From an uncultured Clostridia bacterium (lineage in GTDB: Bacteria > Bacillota > Clostridia > HGM11514): a stretch of 15,904 bases of DNA. Position 1 is the first letter of the stretch. Every line of letters begins with the position of its first letter. Below, piece by piece: positions 13,821 to 15,904 of this stretch. The stretch is from NCBI GenBank assembly GCA_934489915.1, contig CAKSSZ010000013.1:1-15904 (forward strand), read 5' to 3'. The position numbers and the translations under genes are program-made. The notes under the pieces are model-generated. The model worked only from the letters and a program-made list of their open reading frames with translations, ran no database searches and was not told where the DNA came from.

Positions 13821-14963
13821 ATGAAATCATTTGAGATTAAAACAAAAATCTTTTTTGGGGACGGCGCTTTGGATCGGTTGGAGGAATTGCCTTACCATAA
13901 GGTGCTAATTATTACCGACCCGTTTGTCATTCAGAGCAAAATGATAGAATTTGTAACCGGCAGATTGGAGCGCGCCGGGATTTTCCATGATTTATTTTCC
14001 GATGTGGTTCCGGATCCTCCCATTGAGAAAGTTTCTTTGGGTGTGAAAAAAATGCTGGAATACCAGCCGGAAGCGGTCATCACAATTGGCGGCGGTTCTG
14101 CGATTGATTCTGCAAAGGCTATTACGGAGGTGTATTTGCAATCTTCCAAAACCCGCATCCCGCTGATTGCAATTCCGACGACCAGCGGAACCGGCTCGGA
14201 GGTAACTTCTTTTGCCGTGATTACCGATCCGTCCGAAAACAAAAAATACCCTCTGGTTTCGGAAGATATGGTACCCCGGGAAGCGATTCTGGACGCCGAA
14301 TTGGTCAAGAGCGTTCCGCCTGCCATTACGGCGGATACCGGCATGGATGTTTTGACCCATGCGATTGAGGCCTATGTCAGCATCAATAACAATGAATTTT
14401 CAGCGGCTCTGGCGGAAAAGTCGGTGGAAATTTGCGGAGCATTTCTGCTGCGTTCTTATTTTGATAATAATGACGCCCATGCCAGGAAGAAAATGCACGT
14501 GGCTTCCTGCTTGGCAGGCTTGGCGTTTAATTCAGCGTCTTTAGGCTTAAACCACGGAATTGCCCATGCCCTGGGCGCACATTTTCACATTCCGCACGGC
14601 CGTGCCAATGCAATGCTTTTGCCTCATGTGATTGAATTTAACAGTGATATTAATAAGCATTCCAAGAGCAAGGCGGAATATTTGCCGGCAGTGCGCAAAT
14701 ATATTACATTAGCCAGAATTTTGGGGTTGTATAATTTTAATGAAATTACAACCGTTCGTGCGCTGGTCAACTGGATTGAATTTATGATGAAGGAAATGGG
14801 AATGCCTACTTCGATTTCTCAATGCGGGATTGACAAAAATGAGTATTATGCGCAACTTGATTCCATTGCAGACAGTGCGCTGGCGGATGGCTGCACGGCA
14901 ACCAATCCCAGAATGCCGAAAAAGGAAGATGTTATAAAAATATTGCAGGATTTGTATGATTGA
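13821..14963 (+). CDS. iron-containing alcohol dehydrogenase (group III)
   Basis: The 380-residue cytoplasmic enzyme interconverts alcohols and aldehydes with NAD(P)H. The Rossmann-type motif GGGSAIDSAK is at 90-99 and PTTSGTGSEVTS at 119-130. The metal ligands are in place: Asp176 and His180 in GMDVLTHAIEAY, His245 in NHGIAH and His259 in HIPHGR. Their spacing agrees with the known Fe-ADH ligand pattern. The closest named relatives I recall are propanol/ethanol dehydrogenases of the PduQ/EutG type. There is no microcompartment or diol-use gene here, so the substrate is open; fermentative aldehyde reduction is likely. An ACGGAGG ribosome binding site precedes the ATG. No clear promoter is seen in the 35 nt after the upstream terminator, so expression may depend on read-through or an atypical promoter. 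Confidence 0.93.
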   Translation: MKSFEIKTKIFFGDGALDRLEELPYHKVLIITDPFVIQSKMIEFVTGRLERAGIFHDLFSDVVPDPPIEKVSLGVKKMLEYQPEAVITIGGGSAIDSAKAITEVYLQSSKTRIPLIAIPTTSGTGSEVTSFAVITDPSENKKYPLVSEDMVPREAILDAELVKSVPPAITADTGMDVLTHAIEAYVSINNNEFSAALAEKSVEICGAFLLRSYFDNNDAHARKKMHVASCLAGLAFNSASLGLNHGIAHALGAHFHIPHGRANAMLLPHVIEFNSDINKHSKSKAEYLPAVRKYITLARILGLYNFNEITTVRALVNWIEFMMKEMGMPTSISQCGIDKNEYYAQLDSIADSALADGCTATNPRMPKKEDVIKILQDLYD

Positions 14964-15037
14964 GAAATTGTTGTAGGAAAATTTATGACGTGGGGTGAAA
15001 TTTTTCTATAAAATTCAAAAATCCAAAGGATATAGTA

Positions 15038-15066
15038 TTGACAATTCACAAAAAAAGAGATATAAT
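15038..15066 (+). promoter_or_regulatory. promoter of the four-helix membrane protein
   Basis: Perfect consensus TTGACA (15038-15043) and TATAAT (15061-15066) boxes are separated by 17 nt. Transcription should start near 15073. Confidence 0.9.
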
Positions 15067-15111
15067 AGATAAGACGGAAAAAATACTTATTACAAAGAGG
15101 TGGCTCGGAAA

Positions 15112-15711
15112 ATGAAAAGCAATAAGATTTTAAATGCTGTAGCAGTGATCATGGGGATTATTATGGTGATTTATATTGCTGCCATGGCAATGCCCCATAT
15201 CGAGTACAAGGCATCCAAGCGGGTTCCTGTCGGTTCCGGCGATGAAACCGAATTGGTGGTAGAAGAGAAGGAAATGAATCTCCTGTCCTTTATGGCATTC
15301 CCGGATACGACCAAGGACGCCGGCGTGAAAGCGCTGCTGCAAAAAGAAGGCGTGGAATATGATAGAAACAACGCAGTGAACGGTCCGGTTCTGTTGTTTG
15401 CCTTTGCGATCGTAGGCGCTGTATTCTCTATTTTACTGCGGAAGAAGTTTTCTTGTATCTGGCTGCCGCTGGCATGGAGTATTTATGGACTTTATGTGTA
15501 TTTTACAAATGCGTTTGTTATGTTGGGTCAAACGGATTATTATGTGCAGCTGGCACTTTTGATTATAGTTGGCGTTCTGGCAATTGTGCTGGGCGCAATG
15601 CGGTTGCCCGGAGTAATTGCAGAACGGAAGCAGATCCGCATGGAAATCCGCATTACCAAGGAACGGGAACGGGGAATGCAGGAAAAGCGGAAAGCAATGG
15701 GCAAGGCCTAA
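15112..15711 (+). CDS. hypothetical integral membrane protein
   Basis: I do not recognise this 199-residue protein. It has an N-terminal membrane helix (about 7-27) followed by an extracytoplasmic or loop region of about 70 residues that is rich in Glu, Asp and Lys. Three more hydrophobic segments follow (about 92-108, 114-133 and 142-162), then a long basic helical tail (RKQIRMEIRITKERERGMQEK). The start is taken at ATG 15112, with the ribosome binding site AAAGAGGTG (15094-15102). An in-frame GTG at 15100 lies inside that site and is less likely. It is a single-gene unit with a perfect promoter and its own terminator. The Lys/Arg-rich tail probably stays in the cytoplasm. No enzymatic motif is visible. 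Confidence 0.85.
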   Translation: MKSNKILNAVAVIMGIIMVIYIAAMAMPHIEYKASKRVPVGSGDETELVVEEKEMNLLSFMAFPDTTKDAGVKALLQKEGVEYDRNNAVNGPVLLFAFAIVGAVFSILLRKKFSCIWLPLAWSIYGLYVYFTNAFVMLGQTDYYVQLALLIIVGVLAIVLGAMRLPGVIAERKQIRMEIRITKERERGMQEKRKAMGKA

Positions 15712-15721
15712 AGAGAATAAA

Positions 15722-15750
15722 GCCAGCCGAATTTGTTCGGCTGGTTTTTT
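15722..15750 (+). terminator. intrinsic terminator after the membrane protein gene
   Basis: CCAGCCGAA (15723-15731) and TTCGGCTGG (15736-15744) form a 9-bp stem, extendable by a G-U pair, with a TTTG loop. A T run to 15750 follows. Confidence 0.92.
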
Positions 15751-15781
15751 AAAATTATTTTAACTTTTTTTAAAAAAGGAC

Positions 15782-15810
15782 TTGTTTTTTTTGTGAATTT
15801 ATGTTATAAT
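15782..15810 (+). promoter_or_regulatory. tRNA promoter
   Basis: TTGTTT (15782-15787) and TATAAT (15805-15810) have a 17-nt spacer. Transcription would start near 15817, 13 nt before the mature tRNA. Confidence 0.7.
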
Positions 15811-15829
15811 ATTTCCTGTTGATGTTCAT

Positions 15830-15903
<74 letters not shown>

Positions 15904-15904
15904 C

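Overview
The window reads as ordinary chromosome of a Gram-positive Clostridia-type bacterium, probably an uncultured gut or anaerobic Firmicute; I cannot name a genus. The evidence is consensus sigma-A promoters with 17-nt spacers, strong AGGAGG-type ribosome binding sites, many U-tailed intrinsic terminators, an SLH-domain S-layer protein, FeoAB iron uptake, an iron-dependent alcohol dehydrogenase and a tRNA without an obviously encoded CCA. No CRISPR array, prophage or complete insertion sequence is visible.

Left part (1-5521). A minus-strand pair at the left edge encodes a small conserved-type hypothetical protein and the N-terminus of a ComEC-like DNA uptake channel, coupled by an ATGA overlap. 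Divergent from it, two tandem promoters and a long leader precede a large SLH-domain S-layer protein (1082-3853), whose codon use suggests very high expression. After a strong terminator and a short IS-end-like remnant comes a two-gene membrane unit, NfeD plus an SPFH/stomatin protein, with its own promoter and terminator.

Middle part (5522-9669). feoA-feoB, for ferrous iron uptake, lies on the minus strand, with the two genes overlapping by 7 nt. Divergent from it is argC-argB, two consecutive steps of arginine synthesis. The argC promoter carries two matches to the ArgR/AhrC operator, one over the -35 and one over the -10, so arginine repression is the likely control. The operon ends at a long hairpin terminator.

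Right part (9670-15904). A promoter and ideal ribosome binding site lead into a broken gene (9814-12185) for a secreted, S-layer-anchored beta-helix protein. It has lost its signal peptide, carries a one-base frameshift, has a large internal junction and stops inside its third SLH repeat. The following gap holds terminator hairpins and a possible short minus-strand transcript with its own promoter, nonapeptide ORF and terminator. Next come a secreted protein fusing a copper-amine-oxidase-N-like domain to a C39-like cysteine peptidase, an iron-containing alcohol dehydrogenase, a four-helix membrane protein of unknown function, and a tRNA-Arg(ACG) at the right edge.

I see no clearly new multi-gene system. 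The items most worth a second look are the decayed surface-protein gene, the candidate minus-strand small RNA at about 12257-12386, the structured region upstream of the S-layer gene, and the arg operators.
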